Assembly: GCA_013286675.1 (NCBI GenBank)
Contig: JABDFE010000003.1
Coordinates: 9,549-73,548, forward strand
DNA: 64,000 nt
Direction: 5' to 3'
From: Chlamydiota bacterium
GTDB lineage: Bacteria > Chlamydiota > Chlamydiia > Chlamydiales > Rhabdochlamydiaceae
Shown: in pieces, positions 39,199-49,136 of the stretch
How positions within the stretch are numbered: the first letter of the stretch is position 1
Layout: every line of letters begins with the position of its first letter
The notes under the pieces: generated by a model
Told to the model about the DNA's origin: nothing
What the model saw: the letters and a program-made list of their open reading frames with translations, nothing else
The model's database searches: none
Made by a program: the position numbers and the translations under genes

Positions 39199-40296
39199 CT
39201 AGTTGTGGAAAAAGAGTATTACATCGCCATCATGGACAATGTATTCTTTCCCCTCTGAGCGGGCCTTGCCGGCCTCGCGGGCTCCAACGCGGCCTTTGTA
39301 AGTGACCATATCGTTATATGAAACGACTTCTGCGCGGATAAATCCTTTTTGGATATCGGTATGGATCTTGCCTGCGGCTTCTTGAGCGTTAGCGCCTTTT
39401 GAAACGGGCCAAGCGCGGGTTTCGATTTCACCAGTGGTGATGTAGGTGATGAGATCGAGTGTTGCAAACGCTGCTTTAATGAGGCGGTCAAGGCCTGTTT
39501 CTTGGAGGCCGAGGCTTTGGAGGAATTCTTGGGCTTCTTGAGGAGAGAGCTGAGCGAGTTCTTCTTCGAGCTTTGCACAGATCGGGATGACAGAGTTGCC
39601 TTCTTTTTCAGCGTAAGCACGGACTTTTTTAACGAGATCGTTTTCGAGAGAGGGGAGAGAGTCTTCGTTGACATTTGCAACGTAGAGGACTTTTTTGTTC
39701 GTGAGAAATGGGTACTGCGCAAGGTGGGCTTTTTCTTCTGCAGTTGCCGGCATGGAGCGGAGCGATTTATTTTGATTGAGGTGGGCAATCGCTTTTTGGA
39801 GCGTGTCGTAAACAGGCTGGAATTCCTTTTTGGATTTGAGCTGTTTTTCGAGTTTTTGAGCGATATTTTCGATCATTTGAAGATCAGACAAGATGAGTTC
39901 GAGGTTGATGACTTCGATGTCGTCAATTGGATCGACTTTTCCAGAGACGTGGATCACATCGCCTTCTTCGAAACAGCGGACGACATGGATAATGGCATCG
40001 GTCTCGCGAATGTTCGTGAGGAATTTATTCCCGAGGCCTTCTCCTTCGGAGGCGCCTTTGACGAGGCCCGCGATGTCAACGAAGGTAACAGTGGCGGGAA
40101 CAAGTTTATTGCTGCCAGAGATATCAGAGAGAATTTGGAGGCGCGGGTCACTCACTTCGACAATACCGACATTGGGGTCGATGGTGCAGAAAGGGTAGTT
40201 GGCAACCGCTGCTGCCGCTTTCCTAGTGAGAGCGTTAAAGAGTGTCGATTTTCCGACGTTGGGGAGTCCGACGATACCGCATGCAAGTCCTGTCAT
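39199..40296 (-). CDS. ychF: redox-regulated ATPase/GTPase YchF
   Basis: [38 protein letters not shown]. Confidence 0.95.
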   Translation of the reverse strand: MTGLACGIVGLPNVGKSTLFNALTRKAAAAVANYPFCTIDPNVGIVEVSDPRLQILSDISGSNKLVPATVTFVDIAGLVKGASEGEGLGNKFLTNIRETDAIIHVVRCFEEGDVIHVSGKVDPIDDIEVINLELILSDLQMIENIAQKLEKQLKSKKEFQPVYDTLQKAIAHLNQNKSLRSMPATAEEKAHLAQYPFLTNKKVLYVANVNEDSLPSLENDLVKKVRAYAEKEGNSVIPICAKLEEELAQLSPQEAQEFLQSLGLQETGLDRLIKAAFATLDLITYITTGEIETRAWPVSKGANAQEAAGKIHTDIQKGFIRAEVVSYNDMVTYKGRVGAREAGKARSEGKEYIVHDGDVILFFHN

Positions 40297-40835
40297 ATTT
40301 TCCTTCCTAGCAAGCGGAAAGCTTGCTCAAAATTTCCACTGTTAATGAGCTGACGTATTCTTTTTGAAGAGACTATCTCGTTTTCGAAGAGGAATTTAGG
40401 CAGGTAGATCGCTTCAAAATTAAGTTCTAGAGCTTTGATGTTTTCTTCAGTACCTTGAGCTTGATGGCCAAGAGTTGAGCCTTCTCCGAGGATGAGATGT
40501 GTAAAGGGAAGGTGCGCATGGATCTGTTTTAAAAATGTGTCGTAGGAAAGAGAAGAGAGGTCTTGAGTGAAAGGAAGAAGGAGTGTGAGGTCGATGCCGT
40601 TTGTTTCTAAGCGGTGGATTTTTTGAGCGAGAGTGTCAATGAGTGGAGGGGTTGACTCTGGACGGAGAACTTCTGCAGGGTGATTGGAAAAAGTTATGAC
40701 AGCTGCAGTGCCGTATTTTTTGAGCTGCTGGAAAAGATGTTGGTGGCCAAGATGCACGCCATCGAAAAAACCGATGGTGAGTGCGATTGGACCTGAAATC
40801 GGGGGGATGTCATCGAGTCTTTCAACGGTGATCAT
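40293..40835 (-). CDS. ribF: riboflavin kinase/FAD synthetase-type protein, FAD synthetase domain (RibF-like)
   Basis: ALTIGFFDGVHLGHQHLF; SSKRIRQLINSGNFEQAFRLLGR. Confidence 0.87.
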   Translation of the reverse strand: MITVERLDDIPPISGPIALTIGFFDGVHLGHQHLFQQLKKYGTAAVITFSNHPAEVLRPESTPPLIDTLAQKIHRLETNGIDLTLLLPFTQDLSSLSYDTFLKQIHAHLPFTHLILGEGSTLGHQAQGTEENIKALELNFEAIYLPKFLFENEIVSSKRIRQLINSGNFEQAFRLLGRKI

Positions 40836-41637
40836 AGAGATGGATCCCGTTGATAGAGTCTTTGATGTGAAAGTTGCCAGAGCGGATACGGCGAAGCTCG
40901 GAAAGGTGTGCGCCGCAGCCGAGAAGGTTGCCGAGATCATGCGCAATAGAACGGACGTAGGTTCCTTTGGAGCAGGCGACGTTGAGGGTAAGGTAAGGAT
41001 AGGTGTAGTCTAAAAGAGTTGTCTTAATGGTGACAGAAACGGGCTTTCGTTCGATCTCGATCCCTTTGCGGGCGAGTTCATACAGTTTTTTGCCATCGAC
41101 TTTTTTTGCAGAGTACATCGGAGGGGTTTGGAGGATGGTGCCTTGGAAGGGGAGGAGAGCTTTTTCGATGTCAGCAAGGGTTGGGATAAGAGGAGAGGTG
41201 GCGATGGTTTGTCCATCGCAGTCATACGAGTCAGTGGAGATTCCAAGGAGCATTTTGCATTCGTATTCTTTGTCTTGGCAGAGATAGTCTTGAGAAAGGC
41301 GTGTGAAGTTTTTACCGATGAGCATGACCATGAGGCCGGTGGCAAAAGGATCTAGAGTCCCTGCATGGCCGATTTTTTCAATGCGGGTGAGACGGCGGAG
41401 CGCTGTGACTAAACTGAACGAAGTTTTGCCTCGTGGTTTATCAACAAGCAAAACGCCTTCACTGATCTTCGTTTTTATAGACGAACAAGATGAAGAATCG
41501 GTTTTTGACAGCGTCGGGTTTGGCTCATAATTTTTATTCTCGCTCGCGCCTTGTCTATCGACAATGGTCGCTCGCTCTGAACAAAAATTCTGAGGACCCT
41601 CCCTGTCAAATTTCTGGTCAAATTCCCGATTCTTCAT
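40822..41637 (-). CDS. truB: tRNA pseudouridine synthase B with element-derived N-terminal extension
   Basis: GVLLVDKPRGKTSFSLV, KIGHAGTLDPFATGLMVMLIG; only in-frame ATG/GTG/TTG upstream of the core is at 41637. Confidence 0.9.
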   Translation of the reverse strand: MKNREFDQKFDREGPQNFCSERATIVDRQGASENKNYEPNPTLSKTDSSSCSSIKTKISEGVLLVDKPRGKTSFSLVTALRRLTRIEKIGHAGTLDPFATGLMVMLIGKNFTRLSQDYLCQDKEYECKMLLGISTDSYDCDGQTIATSPLIPTLADIEKALLPFQGTILQTPPMYSAKKVDGKKLYELARKGIEIERKPVSVTIKTTLLDYTYPYLTLNVACSKGTYVRSIAHDLGNLLGCGAHLSELRRIRSGNFHIKDSINGIHLYDHR

Positions 41638-41650
41638 CTTGTTCGTCTAT
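41477..41650. repeat. Imperfect palindromic element, family F (174 bp), overlapping truB and rbfA
   Basis: ATAGACGAACAAGATGAAGAATCGG at left, reverse complement CCGATTCTTCATCTTGTTCGTCTAT at right. Confidence 0.88.
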
Positions 41651-42016
41651 AGGCTGGGGGCGTTTGGATTGTTCATCGTGGATTTTTTCAAGGAGGTTGT
41701 GGATGCGGAGTTCATCTTCCAAGGTGTCATCGAGATGGAAGGTGAGCTGGGGAAAATATCGCATCACAACTTTTTTTGCGGCTTGCGTTGAAATGTAGCC
41801 TGCAGACGACTGCAGAGCTCTTAAGGTTTGCTTCTTTTCAATATCAGAGCCGACCATGCTGAAGTAGACCTTGGCATGGTGGAGGTCCTTGGTGATGTCG
41901 ACTTTCTTAATGGTAACAAGCGTGCTGACTTTGGGATTGCGGACGTCTCGCATGATCACTTCAGCAATGACTTCTCTAAGGAGTGAATTGAGGCGGTCGA
42001 CGCGTTGCTTTACCAT
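41618..42016 (-). CDS. rbfA: ribosome-binding factor A
   Basis: RLNSLLREVIAEVIMRDVRNPKVSTLVTIKKVDITKDLHHAKVYFS. Confidence 0.93.
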   Translation of the reverse strand: MVKQRVDRLNSLLREVIAEVIMRDVRNPKVSTLVTIKKVDITKDLHHAKVYFSMVGSDIEKKQTLRALQSSAGYISTQAAKKVVMRYFPQLTFHLDDTLEDELRIHNLLEKIHDEQSKRPQPIDEQDEESGI

Positions 42017-44721
42017 TATAGCTCTGGGGTGTAGTAGGTGACATCATAAGCCTGCAGAACGTCTCCTGCTTTACAGTCGGTAAAGCCTTGGAGGAGAATA
42101 CCGCATTCTTGACCTTTGGAGACTTCGCGGACATCTTCTTTGACACGTTTGAGAGAGGCAACAGGTCCTTTCCAGATGACTTCTTTATCACGGACAACAC
42201 GGATATGGCTATTTCTGCGGATGATTCCATCAGAAACTTGGGCGCCGGCAATATTGCCCAGGTGTGAAGATTTGAAGATCGCTTTGACTTCAGCTTCGCC
42301 AACATCATGCTCTTGAGCAATTTTATCGAGGAGTCCAACCATGAGCTCTTTCACGTCATCGACTGCGTGGTAGATGATGTCGTGGAGGCGGACTTTGACT
42401 TTAAGTTGCTTAATGAGCGATTCAGCGTGGCTTTCGACTTGCGTATGGAAGCCGATCAGCGTACCTTTTGAAGCGTAGGCAAGTTGGATGTCAGATTCTG
42501 AAATCTCACCGACTGCGGCTGAAATGACGTTGATCTCAGCTTTTGTCGAGGCAATTTTTTCAAGAGAGTGTTTGAGGGCTTCCAAAGATCCTTGTACGTC
42601 AGCACGGAGGATAAGGGTGAGGACTTTCTTAACTTGTTTCTCCATCGTCTGAGCAAGGAGATTTTCAAGGCCGCCTCGTTTGACTTGAAGAGCGGTATGT
42701 TTTTTCTTGAGGAGTCTTTCTTCAGAAACTTCACTCGCTTCTTTTTCATCTTTCACAACGATGAAGTCGCTTCCAGCTTCAGGAAGGCCAGATAATCCTG
42801 TGAGTTTAACAGGAGAAGAAGGGCCAGCAACAGTCAATGGTTTATTGAATTCGTTCTGCATCGTCTTGATGCGTCCCCAATGGGAGGCAAAGACAACGGC
42901 ATCGCCGATGCGGAGTGTTCCGTTTTGGACGAGCACAGTTGTCACAGCTCCGAGACCTTTATGCATCTCAGATTCGATGACGGTTCCGCGGGCACGGGCA
43001 TTTGGATTGGCTTTGAGTTCAAGAATTTCGGCTTGCAGTGCAAGCATCTCGAGAAGCTCTTTGATGCCTTCGCCGGTGACAGCAGAACAGTTGATGGTAA
43101 TGGTCTGTCCGCCCCAGGCTTCTGGAAGAAGATTGACTTCAGAGAGCTGGCGGAAGACGTTTTCGGAGTTAAAGTTTGGTTTGTCACACTTATTAATGGC
43201 AACGACGATCGGGACATTGGCTGCACGGGCTTGTTCGATCGCTTCCATGGTTTGAGCGCGGAGGCCTTCATCTCCAGCAACGACTAGAACGACGATGTCG
43301 GTGACATCGGCGCCTCTAGCGCGCATTGCAGAAAATGCTTCGTGGCCCGGAGTATCTAAAATCGTGATATCACCGACAGCGGTATGGGCTTTAAAAGCTC
43401 CGATATGTTGTGTGATGGCTCCAGCTTCACCGCTTGCAACGTTGGCTTTGCGAATGGTGTCGATCAGGCTTGTTTTACCGTGGTCAACGTGGCCCATGAA
43501 GGTCACAACTGGGCTACGGAGGACGAGCTGATCAGGAGGAGTTTCGGAGATTTCTTGTTTGATCGTCTTATCGGTGATTTTGAGACGCTCTTCTTCGCTG
43601 GTATCGATGGTGATTTCGCAATCAAAATCGTGTCCAAGAAGTTGGATGGTTGTTTCGTCATCGATGAAGTCGTTGAGTGTGATGACGACGCCTTTCATGA
43701 AGAGGTTAGAGAGGAGCTGAGAGGCTTTAAGTTTCATCTCGACCGCGAGGTCTTTGATGGTAACGGGCACTCGGATTTTTAAAGATTTTGGACGAACAAT
43801 GAGTTCTTCGGCAGAAGATGACATCCGTCTATGGCCGCGGCCTTTGCGTGGGCGCCAGCCTTCATCATTTTCATCGCGGAGCCCTTGTTTATCGCGAGAG
43901 TCAAAAGCGCGATAGACTTCTGGTTTTTTATGGGCTTTAATATCTTTGACGTCTTTGAATTTTTTTGCTGCATCTTCTTCGCGCGATTTTGCAGGTGCGT
44001 GTTCACGAGATGATGGTTTTGCCCCAGCACGATCTAATGGAGGGAGTGGCCGCCTGCCAAATCCACCTGGGCCTGAAGGTCCTCCAGGAGGTCTTCCAGT
44101 TGTATAGGGTCTGTATCCTCCGGCTCCGCCTGGTGATCCTGGGGGCCTTGGTCGATAGCCGCCAGCACCGGGTTGATAAGGAGGAGAGCCAGGAGGTCTT
44201 GGTTTATATCCTTCTGGAACGCCTGCTGAAGCTGCAGGTTTTGGCCGGTATCCACCGCTGCCATGATAGCCGCCTGTCTGAGGGGCTCCAGCTTGTCTTG
44301 GTTGGTATGCTGGACGAGGTCCATCGGAAAATGTACGAGGCGCTCCGCCAGGGCGATATCCGGAAGGTTTATAAGCTGGTCGCTGCTCTGTGGGTTTATG
44401 AACAGGGCGATCTAGGCGGGGGCCAAGAGGTCTTTCAGCGGGTCTTTCAGGTTGTCTTTCTGGAGGTCGTTCAGGGGTTTTTTCTGCTTCTTTATCAGGA
44501 GCAGGAGTTTCCTTTGAAAAAGTTTCTTCAGGTTTAGGAGCAGGAGGTTCTGGAGGAGATACAGGGGCAGCAACGATCGGCTCTTCGGTTTTTTCACGAG
44601 GAGCTTTTCCCTTAGGTGCAGCTTTTTCTTTTGGGAGCTCTTTAGGCTCTGGCTTTTTAAACTTTTTTAAAGCTTCAGCCAGCTGCGCATTTTTAACTGT
44701 AATCTTGAGGTTTTTAGCCAA
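42016..44721 (-). CDS. infB: translation initiation factor IF-2
   Basis: [46 protein letters not shown]. Confidence 0.97.
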   Translation of the reverse strand: MAKNLKITVKNAQLAEALKKFKKPEPKELPKEKAAPKGKAPREKTEEPIVAAPVSPPEPPAPKPEETFSKETPAPDKEAEKTPERPPERQPERPAERPLGPRLDRPVHKPTEQRPAYKPSGYRPGGAPRTFSDGPRPAYQPRQAGAPQTGGYHGSGGYRPKPAASAGVPEGYKPRPPGSPPYQPGAGGYRPRPPGSPGGAGGYRPYTTGRPPGGPSGPGGFGRRPLPPLDRAGAKPSSREHAPAKSREEDAAKKFKDVKDIKAHKKPEVYRAFDSRDKQGLRDENDEGWRPRKGRGHRRMSSSAEELIVRPKSLKIRVPVTIKDLAVEMKLKASQLLSNLFMKGVVITLNDFIDDETTIQLLGHDFDCEITIDTSEEERLKITDKTIKQEISETPPDQLVLRSPVVTFMGHVDHGKTSLIDTIRKANVASGEAGAITQHIGAFKAHTAVGDITILDTPGHEAFSAMRARGADVTDIVVLVVAGDEGLRAQTMEAIEQARAANVPIVVAINKCDKPNFNSENVFRQLSEVNLLPEAWGGQTITINCSAVTGEGIKELLEMLALQAEILELKANPNARARGTVIESEMHKGLGAVTTVLVQNGTLRIGDAVVFASHWGRIKTMQNEFNKPLTVAGPSSPVKLTGLSGLPEAGSDFIVVKDEKEASEVSEERLLKKKHTALQVKRGGLENLLAQTMEKQVKKVLTLILRADVQGSLEALKHSLEKIASTKAEINVISAAVGEISESDIQLAYASKGTLIGFHTQVESHAESLIKQLKVKVRLHDIIYHAVDDVKELMVGLLDKIAQEHDVGEAEVKAIFKSSHLGNIAGAQVSDGIIRRNSHIRVVRDKEVIWKGPVASLKRVKEDVREVSKGQECGILLQGFTDCKAGDVLQAYDVTYYTPEL

Positions 44722-45997
44722 CTTTTAACCCTTTTTTCTTGCAAATCTCATTTAGAACTTTGTTTGCGATCTCAATGCTAATTTCCGGAATTTTTGCGAG
44801 CTCTTCTGGTGTTGCCAAGAGAACTTTACGCGGAGTGTCATAATTTGCAGCGATCAAGCTAGCTGTGATAAACGAACTCATTCCTTCGAGGTGGAGTTTT
44901 TCATCGAGCGTAGGATCTTCTGCTAAAGCAAGCTGCTGTCTTTGGATCGAAGCGATTTGTTGGAAATCGCTCATCTTCTGGACCTGGAGTTCTGCGCCGA
45001 TAAGTTCGCCATTGAGACGAGCGTTCATGCCGCGTTTTCCAAGAACTGCTGGATAGCTTTCATCATCGACAACGATGGTGACAACAGAGTTGTCTTCGTT
45101 GACATCGATCTTACGGATTTCAATTGGAGAGAGTGCATTGACAAGCAGTTGAACTGCATCATCGATGTAGGGGATGATGTCGATTTTTTCATTGTTGAGT
45201 TCACGGATGATGTTTTTCACACGTGTTCCGCGGACGCCAACGCAAGCGCCGACAGGATCGACTTTTGAATCAGAGGATTTAACAGCCAATTTAGTGCGGT
45301 AGCCTGGATCGCGGACGATTTTTTCGATCGTGATTGTGCCGTCTTGCAGCTCAGGAACTTCTTGGAGAAAGAGCTGCCGAACAAATTCAGGATGGCTGCG
45401 GCTTAAGATGACTTCTGCTCCGCCGTTTTCTGTATCACGGACTTCAAAGAGAAGGGCTTGAACTCTGTCGCCGACATTGTATTTTTCGATTTTCGGATAG
45501 AATCTGTCAGGCATAATGCCTTCGACTTTTCCGAGGTCAACGATCAAAGTAGCGCCGCGGATAACGCGTTTGACGCTTCCTGAGATGAGTTCATTGACGC
45601 GGTGGCGGTATTCTTCGTAGATGACGTCTCTTTCGGCTGAGCGGAGTTTTTGCGAAATGACTTGGCGTGCAGTCTGCGCAGCAATACGGCCGAAATCTTG
45701 CGGTGTGCAAGTAATATCAATCCACTGCCCGAGCTCAGCGGAAGGGTGGAGGACACGTGCGTCTTCGAGGGTGATCTCTTCTTCGGGGATTGTCACTTTG
45801 TCGACGACTTCTTTTTGAGCTGTCACGACAATGTCGCCTGTTTTATGGTTGACATGGACACTGATGTTGAGGAGACCCTTGATGCTTTTGCGCGCAGCAG
45901 CAAGAAGTGATTCTTCCACAGCGGAAATGATCACTTCGCGTTTGATGCCTTTTTCGCGTTCTAAGTACTCGAAGATAGCAAGGAGGTCTTTATTCAT
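44714..45997 (-). CDS. nusA: transcription termination/antitermination protein NusA
   Basis: S1/KH architecture, [29 protein letters not shown]. Confidence 0.96.
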   Translation of the reverse strand: MNKDLLAIFEYLEREKGIKREVIISAVEESLLAAARKSIKGLLNISVHVNHKTGDIVVTAQKEVVDKVTIPEEEITLEDARVLHPSAELGQWIDITCTPQDFGRIAAQTARQVISQKLRSAERDVIYEEYRHRVNELISGSVKRVIRGATLIVDLGKVEGIMPDRFYPKIEKYNVGDRVQALLFEVRDTENGGAEVILSRSHPEFVRQLFLQEVPELQDGTITIEKIVRDPGYRTKLAVKSSDSKVDPVGACVGVRGTRVKNIIRELNNEKIDIIPYIDDAVQLLVNALSPIEIRKIDVNEDNSVVTIVVDDESYPAVLGKRGMNARLNGELIGAELQVQKMSDFQQIASIQRQQLALAEDPTLDEKLHLEGMSSFITASLIAANYDTPRKVLLATPEELAKIPEISIEIANKVLNEICKKKGLKVG

Positions 45998-46022
45998 TGT
46001 TCAATACCTTTTTTATGTAAAC

Positions 46023-46193
46023 ATACCGAAAGTGTCTCAAAATTTGTCTTTGGACTGCGCCAGCATCCACATCTTCGCAGCTGCGTGCATCGGCCATTTT
46101 CTTAAACATGGCCTGCTTCCGCACCGGCTGCGCCTGCTGCAAATCTGAGGCGCTGGCTGTGTCCAAAATCAAATTTTGAGACACTTTCGGTAT
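46023..46193. repeat. Imperfect palindromic element, family B copy 2 (171 bp)
   Basis: ATACCGAAAGTGTCTCAAAATTTG...CAAATTTTGAGACACTTTCGGTAT; same internal sequence as 9818-9988. Confidence 0.85.
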
Positions 46194-46245
46194 AACCCCC
46201 GGTTTTCCGGAGGTTATTTACGAGATTCAATTGAAGAAAACGTTT

Positions 46246-47982
46246 TTAGGCGTTCTCTTCTTCAGCGGCCTTTTCTTTTTTCTTCTTAGGGGCGCGCTTC
46301 TTTTTCTCTCCAACAAGAATATCGTCGTGATTTTCTTTGTTCTTCTCGATCAAATACTCTTTAATTGAGAGAGAGATTTTCTTGTGTTCCGGATCGAGTT
46401 TGATCACTTTCGCGGTGACTTCTTGGCCTTTGGAAATGACTTCTTCAACTTTTCCAAAAGGTTTGTCAGAAATCTCTGTGACGTGGATTAGTCCTTCTAA
46501 GCCATTGTCTAGTTCGACAAACGCACCGAAAGCGGTGATCTTAGTCACAATTCCTTTTACTAAGGAACCGACTGGCATCATTTTCTCTGTGTTTTCCCAA
46601 GGGTTTTCACTGAGTTGTTTAACGCCGAGTGTGATCTTCTTGTTCTCTTTATCAACGGAGAGGACCACAGCTTCTACTTTGTCGCCTTTTTTGAAGACTT
46701 CAGAAGGATGTGATACTTTTTTGATCCAGCTCAAATCGGAGATATGGATCAAACCGTCAATGCCAGGCTCGAGTTCAACAAAAGCACCGTAATTGGTCAG
46801 GTTGCGGATTTCCGCTGTAACACCGCTGCCAATAGGGTATTTCTTTTCAACTTCGTCCCATGGATTTTTTTCTAATTGCTTCATGCCAAGGGAGATTTTT
46901 CCTTCGTCTTTTTGGACGGAGAGGACAATCGCTTCGACTTCATCGCCTTTTTTGAGCATTTCGCTAGGATCGTTGATCGTCTTAGTCCATGACATCTCAG
47001 AGACATGGATCAGGCCTTCAATGCCAGATTCGATCTCCATGAAGGCGCCATAAGGAACGAGGCTAACAACTTTACCTTTAACATGCGTGCCTGGGGGATA
47101 TTTCTTCTCGATCTCTTCCCAAGGATTGCTTTCTTTTTGCTTCATTCCGAGAGCAACACGCCCTTTGTCTTTGTCGACGTGGAGGATGATGACTTCGAGC
47201 TTATCGCCAAGTGCCACCATTTCGGAAGGATGCTTGATGCGCTTCCATGTCATATCGGTAATGTGGAGCAGTCCATCGACTCCATCAACGTCTAAGAAGA
47301 CGCCAAAGTCTGTGATGTTCTTCACAATACCGTGACGGATTTCGCCTTCGTGGAAATTCTCGAGCATTTCAACTTTTTTCGACATGCGCTCTTCTTCTAG
47401 GAGTTCACGACGGGAAACAACGATGTTCTTACGATCTGTGTTGATCTTGAGAATCTTAAAGTCGTAGGTTTTGTCGAGGTACTCATCGAGGTTTTTAATC
47501 CGCTTGTTATCGATTTGAGAGCCTGGTAAGAACGCCTCAACACCGATATCGACCATAAGGCCGCCTTTCACTTTACGCATCACTTTACCGGTGACAATTG
47601 AACCTTCGGTGCAATTTTCAACGATATTTTCCCATTGGCGGAGACGGCGTGCCTTATCTCTTGATAAGACGATCTGTCCATCTTCACCTTCGGTCTGATC
47701 AAGGAATGCTTCGACTTCATTGCCTAAAGCGATTTCCGAAAGATCTGTAAATTCATTGATAGGGACAAGACCCTCTGATTTCAAACCGACGTCGATAACA
47801 ACGAAATCTTTTGTAATTTCAACAATGCGGCCTCGGAGTACATAACCTGAGCCCAGAGAAGATTGAGATCCTTCTCCTTGTTCTTTAGCACCTAGCAATT
47901 TTCTAAATGCTTGTGCATCTTCCTCGTGATAATCGACATCATCAATGATGTTGCTTGAGTTCCAATCGTGTTTTTTGGACAT
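46246..47982 (-). CDS. rpsA: 30S ribosomal protein S1
   Basis: Multiple S1 domains ([22 protein letters not shown] etc.). Confidence 0.96.
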   Translation of the reverse strand: MSKKHDWNSSNIIDDVDYHEEDAQAFRKLLGAKEQGEGSQSSLGSGYVLRGRIVEITKDFVVIDVGLKSEGLVPINEFTDLSEIALGNEVEAFLDQTEGEDGQIVLSRDKARRLRQWENIVENCTEGSIVTGKVMRKVKGGLMVDIGVEAFLPGSQIDNKRIKNLDEYLDKTYDFKILKINTDRKNIVVSRRELLEEERMSKKVEMLENFHEGEIRHGIVKNITDFGVFLDVDGVDGLLHITDMTWKRIKHPSEMVALGDKLEVIILHVDKDKGRVALGMKQKESNPWEEIEKKYPPGTHVKGKVVSLVPYGAFMEIESGIEGLIHVSEMSWTKTINDPSEMLKKGDEVEAIVLSVQKDEGKISLGMKQLEKNPWDEVEKKYPIGSGVTAEIRNLTNYGAFVELEPGIDGLIHISDLSWIKKVSHPSEVFKKGDKVEAVVLSVDKENKKITLGVKQLSENPWENTEKMMPVGSLVKGIVTKITAFGAFVELDNGLEGLIHVTEISDKPFGKVEEVISKGQEVTAKVIKLDPEHKKISLSIKEYLIEKNKENHDDILVGEKKKRAPKKKKEKAAEEENA

Positions 47983-48310
47983 TATAAACTAATTTCTCCT
48001 TCTATGGGCCCTCTATAGCAGTAGGGATCCCAGATTCGTTCTCTTGTAAGAGATTTCTTTAGCCCTGCTTTTAAAGTCAGAGGCAAAATGAGATGCGCTT
48101 ACAAATAAGTAATGATGAAAAAGATAGCAAATCATTGAAAATAACATCAAGGAGCAAATGGTCTAAAGGTCTAAAGAAGGCATAAAGTTTTCAAAGAATT
48201 TTTTAAAATCCATGTTAATCAGCTGAATATAATAGGGATTTTTTGAGACCTGACAGTTAAAGAGATTTTCTGGTAAAATCACTGAGAAATTTCATACGCA
48301 AGGTTCAAAT

Positions 48311-48976
48311 ATGGCGATTTATGCGGTTCAGGGGCTCTTTTCAGCTGGCTGTCTCTACACGACTTATAACCTGTTAGAACAAGGACTCAATCTCCCATTT
48401 TTCACAAAATCTGAAGGAGTTCTCAATGAGACAATAAAAGAGTTCGTTGACTCTCAAGCTATAAAGATGGGGTTAACAAAAGAAGTTGTTGTCATTTCAA
48501 TCCCCACTGAAGCCCTCGATTGGAAATACGTTTCATATGGCAATACGTGGTTGCCCGGAAAGGTTGCTATTAAGGTGGACTTTAAAGTTACTGAAGATAA
48601 TAAAGTAAATTTTAGTAGATTCGGAATTGCGCACCAGATTGTCCATATTAAGGCTAATGACCATCTCATCATTCCTGTAGTTACCTTAGCCGCTGCTCTT
48701 ACCACTTTTGTGCTGGCTGTTAACCGTGATTTGTTGACCCGTTATTTGGGAGGACTGGGAGCTGCTTTAATGACCTTTGCAGTCTTGATGAGAAGAGCTG
48801 AAAGAAATGCAGACCAAGAAGCGATGAAACAGTGCTCAAAAGAGGTGAACCAAGCATGGTTGAATGGTCTGCTAGAAAGAAGGCTGAAAGGGCCGTCCTT
48901 AAGCGAGAAGATCTTAGAACCTTCGATTGATGAAATGATTGGTTATTTCCAAGCTCACCTCGATTCGCAAAAATAG
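48311..48976 (+). CDS. hypothetical membrane protein resembling a degenerate M48 metallopeptidase
   Basis: AHQIVHIKANDH in place of HExxH, downstream ERNADQEAMKQ; TM segments. Confidence 0.55.
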   Translation: MAIYAVQGLFSAGCLYTTYNLLEQGLNLPFFTKSEGVLNETIKEFVDSQAIKMGLTKEVVVISIPTEALDWKYVSYGNTWLPGKVAIKVDFKVTEDNKVNFSRFGIAHQIVHIKANDHLIIPVVTLAAALTTFVLAVNRDLLTRYLGGLGAALMTFAVLMRRAERNADQEAMKQCSKEVNQAWLNGLLERRLKGPSLSEKILEPSIDEMIGYFQAHLDSQK

Positions 48977-49136
48977 GATCTCTAAACTTAGCTTGTGAGA
49001 GTATCTCCGCTTGTAGAAAATCTGCCTTACTATTCATAACATAGCTTTTTAGAAAATAGTTGCTTAAATAATTTAGGTGACATTTGTTCTTTTCTCTTAA
49101 CACCCAACTTGTTACAATTTCCTTGAAGGTTGCGGT

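Noticed and set aside
39502-40353. 283-aa plus-strand ORF opposite ychF (and other long antisense ORFs opposite infB, ychF, truB)
   Set aside because: Antisense to strongly recognisable conserved genes; F/E/V-rich composition typical of shadow ORFs.
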